NCBI GenBank assembly: GCA_024234505.1
Contig: JACKOD010000005.1
Span: 1-64,000 of the forward strand
DNA length: 64,000 nucleotides
Direction of reading: 5' to 3'
Origin: Hahellaceae bacterium
Lineage (GTDB): Bacteria; Pseudomonadota; Gammaproteobacteria; Pseudomonadales; Oleiphilaceae
Positions within the stretch are counted from its first letter, which is position 1, and the number at the start of each line of letters is the position of its first letter. Shown piece by piece: positions 49,804-58,704 of this stretch. Made by a program: the position numbers and the translations under genes. The notes under the pieces are model-generated. The model had not been told where the DNA came from. It did not search any database and saw nothing but the letters and a program-made list of their open reading frames with translations.

Positions 49804-52461
49804 ATGGAGAGTGATATTGATCCGGTAGAAACCCGGGAGTGGCTAGATGCACTGGAATCCGTTCTGGATCAGGAGGGAGTGGAGCGAGCGGTTTATTTAT
49901 TGACAAGGTTGTCGGAACGCGCGAGCAAAAATGGCGCGCAATTACCCTATCTGGTGACTACGCCTTACCGAAATACCATTCCTGTGTCTGCCGGGGCACA
50001 ACTGCCCGGTGATCTTTTTATGGAGCGGCGTATTCGCTCTTTGATTCGCTGGAATGCGCTGGCCATGGTATTACGTGCCAATCAGCGTCCGGGTGAATTG
50101 GGTGGACACATCTCTTCATTTGCGTCGATTGCGATGCTTTACGATATCGGTTTCAACTACTTTTTTCATGCCGGTGATGAACAACGTGACAGTGATCTGG
50201 TGTATATCCAGGGACACTCTGCACCGGGTATTTATGCTCGTTCATTTCTGGAAGGGCGCATTTCCGAAGAGCAGATGGACAGCTACCGAAACGAGGTAGA
50301 CGGTGGCGGGTTGTCGTCGTATCCGCACCCTTGGTTAATGCCGGAGTACTGGCAATTTCCCACAGTGTCGATGGGATTGGGCCCGATGCAGGCGATTTAT
50401 CAGGCCCATGTCATGAAATATCTGCACAGCCGTGAGCTACTCAACATGGGGCCACGCAAGGTGTGGTGCTTTGTGGGCGACGGTGAATGCGATGAGCCTG
50501 AAACGCTGGGTTCCATTTCGCTGGCGGGCCGGGAAAAACTGGATAATCTGGTCTTTGTGGTGAACTGTAATTTACAGCGTCTGGATGGCCCGGTGCGTGG
50601 CAATGGCAAGATTATTCAGGAGCTGGAAGGGGTTTTTCGCGGCGCGGGTTGGAATGTTATCAAGGTTGTTTGGGGACGACACTGGGATGCTCTGTTTGAA
50701 AAGGACGTGCATGGTGTAATGCAAAAGGCCATGGACGAGGTGGTGGATGGTGATTTGCAAAACTTCAAAGCCAATGGCCCCGCTTATACCCGCAAACACT
50801 TTTTCGGACGCAATCCGGAATTGGCAAAGTTGGTTGAACGCTTATCGGATGCCGATATTAACAACCTGAATCGTGGCGGCCACGATCCCTACAAGGTGTA
50901 TGCGGCTTACCACGCAGCCAGTCAGCATAAGGGGCAACCTACGGTGATTCTGGCGCATACGATCAAGGGATATGGTTTTGGTAAGGCGGGCGAAGCATCA
51001 AATACGACACACTCGCTGAAAAAACTCGATATCGAAACGCTAAAAGCGTTCCGCGACCGCTTCGGGCTGCCATTATCAGATGATGCCTTGCAATCTACGC
51101 CCTACTATCGGCCCCCCATGGATAGTCCGGAAATGATGTATCTTCGAAAGCGCCGGGAGGCCTTGGGTGGCTACTATCCAAAACGCCGTAAAGATAGCCA
51201 GCCATTGCAAATTCCTAAGCTGGACATTTTCGATGCCCAGCTAAAAGGCAGCGAGGGACGGGCGATTTCAACGACCATGGCCTTTGTGCGAATTCTTTCG
51301 GCGCTGACCAAAGATGCCCGAATTGGCAAACGCATTGTACCCATTGTGCCGGATGAAGCCCGCACCTTCGGGATGGAAGGGATGTTCCGTCAGTTGGGAA
51401 TCTATACCTCGGAAGGCCAAAAATATGTGCCCATGGATCGTGATCAGGTGATGTACTATCGCGAGGATAAAAAAGGCCAGATTCTCGAAGAAGGTATCAA
51501 TGAAGCGGGGGCGATGGCCGCCTGGATGGCGTGTGCTACCTCTTATAGCACCAATGATTACCCGCTGATTCCGTTTTACACCTATTACTCCATGTTTGGT
51601 TTCCAGCGAGTGGGGGATTTGGCCTGGGCGGCTGGTGATATGCGCTGCCGCGGCTTTCTGATGGGAGGAACCTCTGGTCGTACGACCTTGAACGGAGAAG
51701 GGTTACAGCATCAGGATGGACACAGCCATATTCTGGCTGGAACCATTCCGAACTGTCTGAGCTATGATCCGGCTTACGCTTTTGAGCTGGCGGTGATTGT
51801 GCAAAGCGGAATGGTGCGCATGTATGAGCAAAACGAAAGCGTTTACTACTACATCACACTGATGAATGAAAATTATGAACAACCGGCCATGCCCGACGGT
51901 GCCGCTCAGGGGATCATCAAAGGCATGTACCTGTTTGAAAGTGTTGAGCCCGAGACGGCCACTGGCTTGCGCGTGCAGTTGTTGGGGTGTGGTGCCATTC
52001 TCAACGAAGTGCGGGCGGCAGCACAAATGCTGGCAAGTGATTTCGGTATCGCCTCCGACGTTTGGAGTGTGACTAGTTTTAACGAACTGGCACGTGAGGG
52101 CATGCACGTACAGCGCCTGAATATGCTGCATCCCGATAAACCGGCGCGGGTTCCCTATGTGACTGAATGTCTGTCAAATCGGGCCGGGCCGGTGATTGCC
52201 TCTACGGATTACGTCAAACTTTATGGCGAGCAGATTCGTGCTTACGTTCCCTCGGACTATCGCGTGTTGGGTACGGATGGTTTCGGACGTAGTGATACAC
52301 GGGAAAAGCTGCGCTGGTTCTTCGAGGTGGATCGCCACTATGTCGCTGTTGCGGCGCTGGATGCCCTGGCGGCTCGGGGTGAACTGGAAAAATCGGTGGT
52401 GGTTGACGCGATTCGCAAGCTCGGGATTGACCGCAATCGTCCGAATCCGGCCACATGTTAG
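49804..52461 (+). CDS. aceE: pyruvate dehydrogenase E1 component (homodimeric)
   Basis: AceE decarboxylates pyruvate with thiamine diphosphate and acetylates the lipoyl groups of AceF. The 885-residue protein is the homodimeric E1 type (E. coli 887), with ESDIDPVETREWLDALESVL at the start, the ThDP motif VGDGECDEPETLGSISLAGREKLDNLVFVVNCNLQ (GDG...NCN), HTIKGYGFGKAGEASNTTH, and LQHQDGHSHILAGTIPN in the pyrimidine-binding half. GGGAG precedes the ATG at 49804. An earlier in-frame start would add 51 residues foreign to the family. aceF follows in 12 bases. Confidence 0.97.
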   Translation: MESDIDPVETREWLDALESVLDQEGVERAVYLLTRLSERASKNGAQLPYLVTTPYRNTIPVSAGAQLPGDLFMERRIRSLIRWNALAMVLRANQRPGELGGHISSFASIAMLYDIGFNYFFHAGDEQRDSDLVYIQGHSAPGIYARSFLEGRISEEQMDSYRNEVDGGGLSSYPHPWLMPEYWQFPTVSMGLGPMQAIYQAHVMKYLHSRELLNMGPRKVWCFVGDGECDEPETLGSISLAGREKLDNLVFVVNCNLQRLDGPVRGNGKIIQELEGVFRGAGWNVIKVVWGRHWDALFEKDVHGVMQKAMDEVVDGDLQNFKANGPAYTRKHFFGRNPELAKLVERLSDADINNLNRGGHDPYKVYAAYHAASQHKGQPTVILAHTIKGYGFGKAGEASNTTHSLKKLDIETLKAFRDRFGLPLSDDALQSTPYYRPPMDSPEMMYLRKRREALGGYYPKRRKDSQPLQIPKLDIFDAQLKGSEGRAISTTMAFVRILSALTKDARIGKRIVPIVPDEARTFGMEGMFRQLGIYTSEGQKYVPMDRDQVMYYREDKKGQILEEGINEAGAMAAWMACATSYSTNDYPLIPFYTYYSMFGFQRVGDLAWAAGDMRCRGFLMGGTSGRTTLNGEGLQHQDGHSHILAGTIPNCLSYDPAYAFELAVIVQSGMVRMYEQNESVYYYITLMNENYEQPAMPDGAAQGIIKGMYLFESVEPETATGLRVQLLGCGAILNEVRAAAQMLASDFGIASDVWSVTSFNELAREGMHVQRLNMLHPDKPARVPYVTECLSNRAGPVIASTDYVKLYGEQIRAYVPSDYRVLGTDGFGRSDTREKLRWFFEVDRHYVAVAALDALAARGELEKSVVVDAIRKLGIDRNRPNPATC

Positions 52462-52473
52462 GGAGTGCAGAGC

Positions 52474-54141
52474 ATGAGCAGAATTGAAATGCGTGTGCCG
52501 GATATTGGAAGCGATAGCGCAGAGGTTATCGAACTGTGTGTGACTCCCGGCGAAACCATTAAGGTCGATGACTCGATTGTGGTACTGGAGTCGTCCAAAG
52601 CGACGATGGAGGTGCCCGCCACACAGGCCGGCACAGTGCTGGAAATGTGTGTCAGTGTGGGGGACGAAGTCAGTGAGGGTAGTGTGCTGCTTATTCTGGA
52701 ATCCGCCGAAAGCAGCGAGGTGGCACCGGTAGTCGATAACTTAATGAATACTCCCGCCGTCGAAGATAGTGATCTGGTGCCGGTGCTTGAGAATGCCGTG
52801 CCTGCGCCTCCTGTCTCCGCAATCCCTGCCGTAAGTGCTAGGCAGCAGGTCAAAGACTCGTTAGAAATCGTGAATATTCCGAATCTTGGTGGAGCGTCGA
52901 GTGTTACGGTTATCGAGGTGTGTGCCCGCCCCGGCCAACGGGTTGAAAAAGATGATCCGTTGGTAGTTTTGGAGTCGGATAAGGCTTCCATGGAAATTGG
53001 CGCGCCCGAAGCCGGGGTGCTGGAGTCCATGGCGCTGGCCTTGGGGGATGAAGTTCAGGAAGGCGATCTGGTGGCCACTTTATTGATTCAGGCCCGCCCG
53101 AATGAGGATCATCCTCCTGAAGCAGTGCCTCTTCCGGTGTTGTCTGATGTCTCGTTGAATACCGCACCGGTACACCGGAATACCTTGGCAGCGGCAACCG
53201 CCACTGACGCGCAGAATGAACGGAGTGACCCCCGGGTTCATGCCGGCCCTGCCGTTCGCAAAATTGCCCGGGAGTTCGGGGTGGATTTGGCGCAAGTAAA
53301 AGGCTCCGGCCCTAAAGACCGCGTGCTCAAAGAGGATCTGCAGGGGTTTGTAAAACAGAGTTTGCAGAAAGTCGGGGCTGCCGCGACGACAGGCTTGGCA
53401 GGGACGGCGTTGCCCGCGATCAAACTCCCGGATTTCAGTCAGTTTGGCGCGGTTACGCGTCGACCGATGAGCAAGATTCATCAGGCAACCGCGCACAATA
53501 TGACGGCCAGCTGGCTTAATATCCCGCATGTGACGCAGTTTGATGAAGCGGATATATCTGAACTCGAAAGTTTTCGCAAAGCGCAGAGTGCCGTGGCAAA
53601 AACCAAAGACCTGAAGCTGACCATCCTGCCTTTCTTACTTAAGGCCTGTGCCTACGCGCTGACACGTTTGCCGCAGTTCAATGTGTCGCTGGACATGGGG
53701 CGAGGGGAGGTCGTGCAGAAAAGCTACTGCCATATCGGAGTGGCGGTGGATACGCCTGCTGGGCTGGTAGTGCCCGTTATACGGAATGTGGATCAGAAAA
53801 GCATCTGGTCCCTGGCTCAGGAAACACTGGAGTTGGCCAATAAAGCTAAAAATCGCCAGTTAAAACCGGCGGATATGCAAGGTGGATGTTTTACGATTTC
53901 CAGTTTGGGAAGTGTGGGGGGCACAGCCTTTACGCCCATCGTGAATGCCCCTGAAGTGGCCATTCTCGGTGTATCAAAAGCGACGATCAAACCGTGGTGG
54001 GATGGTCAGCAGTTTCAACCGCGACTGATGCTGCCGTTATCGTTGTCATACGATCATCGGGCGGTGAATGGCGCCGATGCGGCGCGTTTTACAACGTTGC
54101 TGGGCACATTGCTGGCCGATATCAGAGAACTGCTGTTATAG
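52474..54141 (+). CDS. aceF: dihydrolipoyllysine acetyltransferase (PDH E2)
   Basis: AceF forms the core of the pyruvate dehydrogenase complex. The 555-residue protein has two lipoyl domains (lipoyl Lys42 in ESSKATMEV and Lys170 in ESDKASMEI), Ala/Pro-rich linkers, a peripheral-subunit-binding domain (about 254-293, VHAGPAVRKIAREFGVDLAQVKGSGPKDRVLKEDL) and the catalytic domain ending YDHRAVNGADAARF. The active site has His528 and Asn532, the Asn form known from Azotobacter E2, in place of the Asp of E. coli. No lpd gene follows, so E3 is encoded elsewhere. Confidence 0.97.
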   Translation: MSRIEMRVPDIGSDSAEVIELCVTPGETIKVDDSIVVLESSKATMEVPATQAGTVLEMCVSVGDEVSEGSVLLILESAESSEVAPVVDNLMNTPAVEDSDLVPVLENAVPAPPVSAIPAVSARQQVKDSLEIVNIPNLGGASSVTVIEVCARPGQRVEKDDPLVVLESDKASMEIGAPEAGVLESMALALGDEVQEGDLVATLLIQARPNEDHPPEAVPLPVLSDVSLNTAPVHRNTLAAATATDAQNERSDPRVHAGPAVRKIAREFGVDLAQVKGSGPKDRVLKEDLQGFVKQSLQKVGAAATTGLAGTALPAIKLPDFSQFGAVTRRPMSKIHQATAHNMTASWLNIPHVTQFDEADISELESFRKAQSAVAKTKDLKLTILPFLLKACAYALTRLPQFNVSLDMGRGEVVQKSYCHIGVAVDTPAGLVVPVIRNVDQKSIWSLAQETLELANKAKNRQLKPADMQGGCFTISSLGSVGGTAFTPIVNAPEVAILGVSKATIKPWWDGQQFQPRLMLPLSLSYDHRAVNGADAARFTTLLGTLLADIRELLL

Positions 54142-54276
54142 CGGCCAAATTGAGGGCAGAGTCAATGTGATGCGGCGGGTCGCGATAATTGAACGCGGCC
54201 CGCGCTGCGCTGGCCCTGCTTAAAAGTATTGGCTCATGATGGCTTTGATATCTATTTTACCGGAATGCGCGAAAAG

Positions 54277-54296
54277 CCCCGTCGTTCAGGGCGGGG
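54277..54296. repeat. IS left-end hairpin
   Basis: CCCCGTC / GGCGGGG (one G-T pair) has a GTTCAG loop. The subterminal hairpin is what the HUH transposase recognises as single-stranded DNA; AAAG at its 5' foot is the left guide. Confidence 0.85.
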
Positions 54297-54329
54297 ATGA
54301 ATAGCGCGGACACGATAGTGTCCTGATTG

Positions 54330-54746
54330 TTAGTGGGGCATTTGTTGTTGCTCGATATACTGCCGAATGATCTCAATCGGCGCGCCTCCGCAACTCCCCG
54401 CAAAATAGCTGGGCGACCATAGAGCGCCACCCCATAGCTTCTTCTTAATGCTTGGATAGTTCTTTTTTCGGATAAGAAGACTGGACACACCTTTCAGGCT
54501 GTTAACCAGTTTCGACACCGCCACCTTGGGCGGATATTCCACTAAAAGATGCACATGGCCATCCTCGCCGTCGAATTCCACCAACTCCGCCTCAAAGTCT
54601 GAGCATACACTGGCGAAGATTTCTTGAAGGTCTTCCAGAATGGCTTTTGTGAATACGCCGCGGCGGTATTTCGTCACAAAGACCAGATGAACATGCATCT
54701 TAAAAACGCAGTGTCTGCCGTGCCTAATATCGTTGTCATTGCTCAT
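54330..54746 (-). CDS. tnpA: IS200/IS605 transposase TnpA (Y1 HUH)
   Basis: TnpA is the single-strand DNA transposase that excises and inserts the element by 'peel and paste'. The 138-residue protein from MSNDNDIRHG has MHVHLVFVTKYRRGVF, the HUH motif GHVHLLVEYPP and the catalytic Tyr in IIRQYIEQQ near the C-terminus. Length matches IS200-type TnpA (about 130-155). An in-frame start 12 codons upstream (54782) would overlap tnpB. All three catalytic elements are present, so the enzyme looks functional. Confidence 0.94.
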   Translation of the reverse strand: MSNDNDIRHGRHCVFKMHVHLVFVTKYRRGVFTKAILEDLQEIFASVCSDFEAELVEFDGEDGHVHLLVEYPPKVAVSKLVNSLKGVSSLLIRKKNYPSIKKKLWGGALWSPSYFAGSCGGAPIEIIRQYIEQQQMPH

Positions 54747-54767
54747 AGACCAAAGTATGATTGAATC

Positions 54768-55979
54768 ATGAAACGACTTCAAGCCTTCAAATACGAATTA
54801 ATGCCGGACGGCGAACAACAGCGCAATATGTGCCGTTTTGCCGGGTCGTGCCGCTTTGTATTCAACAAGGCGTTGGCGTTGCAGCAAGCACATTATGCAG
54901 AAGGCAAAAAGAAGCTGTCTTATGCCGATTTGTGCAAACATCTGACCGAGTGGCGGAAGAACAGTGAAACGCAATGGCTATCTGAAACCCATTCCCAACC
55001 CTTGCAGCAAACGCTTAAAGACCTGGAACGAGCCTACAAAAACTTCTTCGAGAAACGCGCAGACTTCCCGCGCTTCAAGAAGAAAGGCCAGTCGGATAGT
55101 TTCCGCTATCCGCAAGGCTGCAAGCTCGATCAGGCCAATAGTCGGATATTCCTGCCGAAGCTAGGCTGGATGCGCTACCGCAACAGCCGGGAATTGATGG
55201 GCGCGGTGAAAAACGTCACCGTGTCCGGCAAACAAGGCAAGTGGTACATCTCGATCCAGACCGAGCGCGAAATCGATGCGCCGGTACATCCCTCGACCGC
55301 CATTGTGGGCATCGATATGGGGATTGCCCGTTTTGCCACGCTGAGCGACGGCAGTTATTTCGCTCCGCTCAACAGTTTCAAACGCCAGGAAATCGCCTTG
55401 GCGAAGGCTCAGCGAGCCATGAGCCGCAAACAGAAGTTCAGCCACAACTGGAAAAAGGCAAAAGCCCGCATCCAGAAAATCCATGCCCGTATCGGCAATA
55501 CCCGACGCGACTACCTGCACAAAACGACTGCCACCATCAGCCAAAACCACGCCATGATCGTGATAGAAGATTTGCAGGTAAAGAATATGAGCAAAAGTGC
55601 CAAGGGAACAATCGAAGCAAAAGGACGTAGCGTCAAAGCCAAATCCGGCTTAAACCGCTCCATCCTGGACCAAGGCTGGTTTGAGTTCAGACGACAGCTT
55701 GAATACAAACAAGAATGGCTAGGCGGGAGCGTGATCGCGGTCAACCCACGCAATACCAGCCGTACTTGCCCATGCTGTGGGCGTATCGCCAAAGAAAACC
55801 GCACCACGCAAGCCAAGTTTGAATGTGTGGAATGTGGCTATGCCAATAACGCTGATTTAGTGGGCGCAATGAATATCTTAGCGGCAGGACATGCCGTATT
55901 AGCGTGTGGAGAGAGGGTGCAACAAGACTGCTCGATGAAGCACGAACCCGCCGAAGGTATCACGCCAGTAATGGTGTGA
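54768..55979 (+). CDS. tnpB: RNA-guided nuclease TnpB
   Basis: TnpB is the IS-encoded RNA-guided DNA endonuclease from which Cas12 evolved. It cuts donor or target sites and favours retention of the element. The 403-residue protein has the RuvC catalytic residues Asp183 (GIDMGIARF), Glu267 (VIEDLQVKNM) and Asp363 (NADLVGAMN), with a zinc ribbon between them (CPCC at 334-337, CVEC at 353-356). The N-terminal region has the usual WED/REC features including ADFPRFKKKG. All three acidic residues are intact. It is divergent from tnpA; its 3' end overlaps the antisense end of the binding-protein gene. Confidence 0.95.
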   Translation: MKRLQAFKYELMPDGEQQRNMCRFAGSCRFVFNKALALQQAHYAEGKKKLSYADLCKHLTEWRKNSETQWLSETHSQPLQQTLKDLERAYKNFFEKRADFPRFKKKGQSDSFRYPQGCKLDQANSRIFLPKLGWMRYRNSRELMGAVKNVTVSGKQGKWYISIQTEREIDAPVHPSTAIVGIDMGIARFATLSDGSYFAPLNSFKRQEIALAKAQRAMSRKQKFSHNWKKAKARIQKIHARIGNTRRDYLHKTTATISQNHAMIVIEDLQVKNMSKSAKGTIEAKGRSVKAKSGLNRSILDQGWFEFRRQLEYKQEWLGGSVIAVNPRNTSRTCPCCGRIAKENRTTQAKFECVECGYANNADLVGAMNILAAGHAVLACGERVQQDCSMKHEPAEGITPVMV

Positions 55980-56041
55980 ACCAGTAGGAATCCCCTTGCT
56001 TTAGCGAGGGGAGGATGTCAAGCATTCCTTCATTCAAGGCT
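55900..56041 (+). ncRNA. predicted TnpB guide RNA (omega/reRNA)
   Basis: In IS200/IS605 elements the tnpB 3' end and right end are transcribed into a scaffold whose guide is the flank just outside the right end. Here the guide would be about 56022-56041, taken from the interrupted binding-protein gene. The 5' limit is not determined by the sequence, and the feature rests on family knowledge. Confidence 0.5.
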
Positions 56042-56727
56042 TGCGCGAGCTTTTGTCCTCGCGCACCTTTTTTGAAGCAGACGTACAGGCTTTTATCTTC
56101 CAGTAAGGTAGCATTAAACTGAATTTTGTCTGATGCGCCTTTGAGTTCCGGTGTGGTACTCATGAGGTGAGTCAGCACGTTTTTATCAATCACCGCCAGC
56201 GAGATTCTTCCGCCAAGTAGCTTCTGCAGGTTTTTCAGATCGTCTCCCGTGGCATCTGTTTTGAGTTTTCCCGAGTGCATGCGTGCATCGAACTCAGAGG
56301 TGTTGACATACCCGCGAACCACACCGATTTTTGTGCTTTTCAGATCATCCAGTGTGTGCCATGTGACCGGTTTAGCTTTTAGTTCCGCAAAGCCCAGCGG
56401 CCCGGATCCCATGGGTTCACTCAGGATAAAGTCCTGTTTCAGCTCATCCGCATAGTATTCGGGAAAATAGCCGTCATGTTTGCTGCTGTCCTTGGCTAAT
56501 GCCACGGCTCTTTGCCAAGGATAGAACTCCACTTTCAGGGTATAACCGGCGGCGGCAAAAGCCGCTTTGGCAACTGCCACACTCGCACCTTGATCCGGAA
56601 GGTCTTCACCTGTATAGGGAGGCCAATCAAGGGACGTTAATGTGACAGGCTCTGCGGCACACGCAAGGGTGCTGGCCGTGCAAAGTGTGAGCGCTGCGAA
56701 GATCTTATTGAGTGTCTGTCGTTTCAT
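55960..56727 (-). CDS. periplasmic amino-acid-binding protein, C-terminus replaced by IS
   Basis: This is a 255-residue precursor of the SBP_bac_3 family (signal MKRQTLNKIFAALTLCTASTLACAA; mature VTLTSLDWPPYTGEDLPDQG, KVEFYPWQRAVALAKD, KIGVVRGYVN). It should bind an amino acid or similar solute in the periplasm. No permease or ATPase is next to it; the chemoreceptor upstream may use it as ligand presenter. The IS608-like element is inserted at its 3' end: after NEGM the frame enters the IS and adds LDILPSLKQGDSYWFTPLLA. Removing the IS restores NEGM-RKIDIKAIMSQYF-stop (TAA at 54222-54220), a more family-like end. The altered tail may harm folding of the final helix. Confidence 0.88.
   Translation of the reverse strand: MKRQTLNKIFAALTLCTASTLACAAEPVTLTSLDWPPYTGEDLPDQGASVAVAKAAFAAAGYTLKVEFYPWQRAVALAKDSSKHDGYFPEYYADELKQDFILSEPMGSGPLGFAELKAKPVTWHTLDDLKSTKIGVVRGYVNTSEFDARMHSGKLKTDATGDDLKNLQKLLGGRISLAVIDKNVLTHLMSTTPELKGASDKIQFNATLLEDKSLYVCFKKGARGQKLAQALNEGMLDILPSLKQGDSYWFTPLLA
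55992..56011. repeat. IS right-end hairpin
   Basis: CCCCTTG / CGAGGGG (one T-G pair) has a CTTTAG loop and GAAT at its 5' foot; TCAA follows seven bases after the stem. Confidence 0.85.
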
Positions 56728-56823
56728 AACGGTGATCTCTTCTTTTTGTTGTGTGGGTCGATATTGTTGAGTGGTGTTGATCGACTGAGGTGCCTTTTTA
56801 CTTTTTTATCTGACTAATATTTT

Positions 56824-58572
56824 TTAAAAGTGAAATCGACGGATTTGTTCGTTGAGCTCATCCACCAGCCTCGCCAAATGTTCACTGGTAATCGCATTCT
56901 GACGCGCCGCTTCGGCAGACTCTACAGCCAGATGGTTCATTTTGATGATGCTGCGATCGATGCTTTCCGCAGCATTAGTTTGCTCTTCCGTTGCCTGGGA
57001 TATTTGTTCACTGGTTGCGTTTATCTTACGAAAGGCATCCGTAATGGAGCTGATCGACTGAGTCGTGCCTTGCGCTTGTGTTAATGTCTGTTGTGCCTTG
57101 TCTCGACTGCTGTCTATTTGCCTGACGGCGTTTGCAGCGCTATTTTGCAGCAGTTCAATCATGCGTTGTATTTCGTCGGTTGAGGCTCCGGTTTTTTGTG
57201 CCAGGGTACGAACTTCGTCAGCGACAACGGCAAACCCTCTGCCTTGCTCGCCTGCGCGGGCGGCTTCTATCGCCGCGTTGAGTGCCAAAAGGTTGGTTTG
57301 TTCTGCAATTCCCCGAATCACATCCAGCACCGATCCGATTTCCTGACTGTTGATGGCCATTTGTGCCACCGTCTCACTGCCTTGTTTAATATCTTCAGCC
57401 AGCACGGCGATGGCCTCTGTGGTACCACCGATAATGTTTTTACCTTGCTGGCAAGCTTGTTGCGCTGCATGAGTTTCTTCAACCGCCTGTGTGGTGCTGT
57501 CATTGATATGCTTCACGGTGGCGGCCATCTCATTGGCGGCGGTGGCGATTAATTCGGATTCCTGTTGCAGATGAATCGCATTGTTGAGGCTCGATTCACT
57601 GACCCGGGTGCCTTCTTCCGCACTTTGGCTGAGTTGCATTGTGGCACTGGCAACGCTTTGAATGATGCGGTGTATCTTCTCCAGCATGGCATTGAAAGCC
57701 GTGCTGATTTTTCCGATCTCGTCATGGCCCTGATAGTTAATGCGTCTGGTGAGGTCCGAAGTGGCTTCTATTTCTGCAATGACGGTCACCAATCGGTTGA
57801 TCGGGCGTGAGATCGATCGGGCAATGAGCACGCCTGCGACCACGCTGACTAACGCCGCAATCCCCATAATCCACCAGAGTTGCTGATTCAGATGGGACAC
57901 AATGTCGGTAGTTTCCTCGCCGCTGGCCTTGAGTTTATCTGCGGCGGCGTCCACAGCACCGCCGGCTTCCCGCACGCCCGCACTGGCTTTTTTTACCGCA
58001 TTCGCGGTTTGTTCCAAGATGGCATCAAAGGTTGCATTCATCGCTTGCCGATGGCTTTGGGATTCACCTACTTTACCCTGGACCCGGCCTTTGGGAGCCT
58101 CTTCCTTTAGCAGACTAATGGCCGCATCAATGGTTCTATTGAAGTCGGCAAGATAGACTTCGACCACTTCGGTGGCTTCCCCCAGTTCGGGTTCAAGTTC
58201 TGATATTTCTGTGAGTTTTTGACGTAATTTTTGTTCCGAGTGATTGGCTTCCGCCAGTGAACGGGAGTCCAACGTGAGAACCGCATCGTAACGCCAATTG
58301 ATGTAGGACGAGTAGGCAGCATAGGCTTCAAGTGTGATGGATTGTAAAAACACTTGCCTGTCCTGCTCTGAAACCAGTCGATTCTGTTTGATCACCGCTT
58401 CAGTTTGTGCCTGGGTATTCGCGGTCGCACTATTTACCTGGCTCACAATTCGGGAGAAATTAATCTGCACCTGGTAAAACGCCATCAGCAATATCGCTAA
58501 GAAAACCCCGCTCATCAGCAGAGTACGATGTGCTATCGTGAGTTGCAAAGGCGTCGTTTTGCGTAACGACAT
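56824..58572 (-). CDS. methyl-accepting chemotaxis protein
   Basis: This is a 582-residue transmembrane chemoreceptor. TM1 is at about 14-32, followed by a helical periplasmic sensor (about 35-228, four-helix-bundle type by pattern), TM2 (about 231-252), a HAMP domain (SRPINRLVTVIAEIEATSDLTRRINYQGHDEIGKIS) and a long signalling coiled coil with the hairpin tip EQTNLLALNAAIEAARAGEQGRGFAVVADEVR. It ends without the NWETF-type tail that binds CheR, so its methylation depends on other receptors or on untethered enzymes. It lies just upstream of the binding-protein gene on the same strand (96-base gap), which suggests a ligand shared with it. Confidence 0.94.
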   Translation of the reverse strand: MSLRKTTPLQLTIAHRTLLMSGVFLAILLMAFYQVQINFSRIVSQVNSATANTQAQTEAVIKQNRLVSEQDRQVFLQSITLEAYAAYSSYINWRYDAVLTLDSRSLAEANHSEQKLRQKLTEISELEPELGEATEVVEVYLADFNRTIDAAISLLKEEAPKGRVQGKVGESQSHRQAMNATFDAILEQTANAVKKASAGVREAGGAVDAAADKLKASGEETTDIVSHLNQQLWWIMGIAALVSVVAGVLIARSISRPINRLVTVIAEIEATSDLTRRINYQGHDEIGKISTAFNAMLEKIHRIIQSVASATMQLSQSAEEGTRVSESSLNNAIHLQQESELIATAANEMAATVKHINDSTTQAVEETHAAQQACQQGKNIIGGTTEAIAVLAEDIKQGSETVAQMAINSQEIGSVLDVIRGIAEQTNLLALNAAIEAARAGEQGRGFAVVADEVRTLAQKTGASTDEIQRMIELLQNSAANAVRQIDSSRDKAQQTLTQAQGTTQSISSITDAFRKINATSEQISQATEEQTNAAESIDRSIIKMNHLAVESAEAARQNAITSEHLARLVDELNEQIRRFHF

Positions 58573-58704
58573 CGGAGTCTGCTCCGTTCCTGTCTATGGT
58601 ATTAAAAATACTGATTAGCAAGGCGGCCTCCCGAAAACGCGGGCGACAGGCGGCACCTCTTTATTTAGGTATAGCTCATGCGTGGCTAAAAAGTGAGCAA
58701 ATAA

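Larger units (their letters stand above)
54261..56021. mobile_element. IS608-like IS200/IS605 insertion sequence, intact
   Basis: A 1761-bp element with divergent tnpA and tnpB. Its ends can be read: the target tetranucleotide TTAC (54257-54260) stands just outside the left end, and the right end closes in TCAA (56018-56021), the same cleavage sites as IS608. AAAG (54273-54276) and GAAT (55988-55991), the IS608 guide tetranucleotides, stand at the 5' feet of the left and right hairpins. Joining 54260 to 56022 restores an open reading frame for the flanking binding-protein gene, which supports both boundaries. No target duplication is made by this family and none is seen. Confidence 0.92.

Noticed and set aside
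54142..54256. Gene between aceF and the IS
   Set aside because: The stretch holds only the displaced last 13 codons and stop of the binding-protein gene plus a short spacer after aceF.
58644..58649. ArgR half-site (TGTCGC on the minus strand) before the AraC-type regulator
   Set aside because: The AA at the required distance is missing and there is no second half-site.
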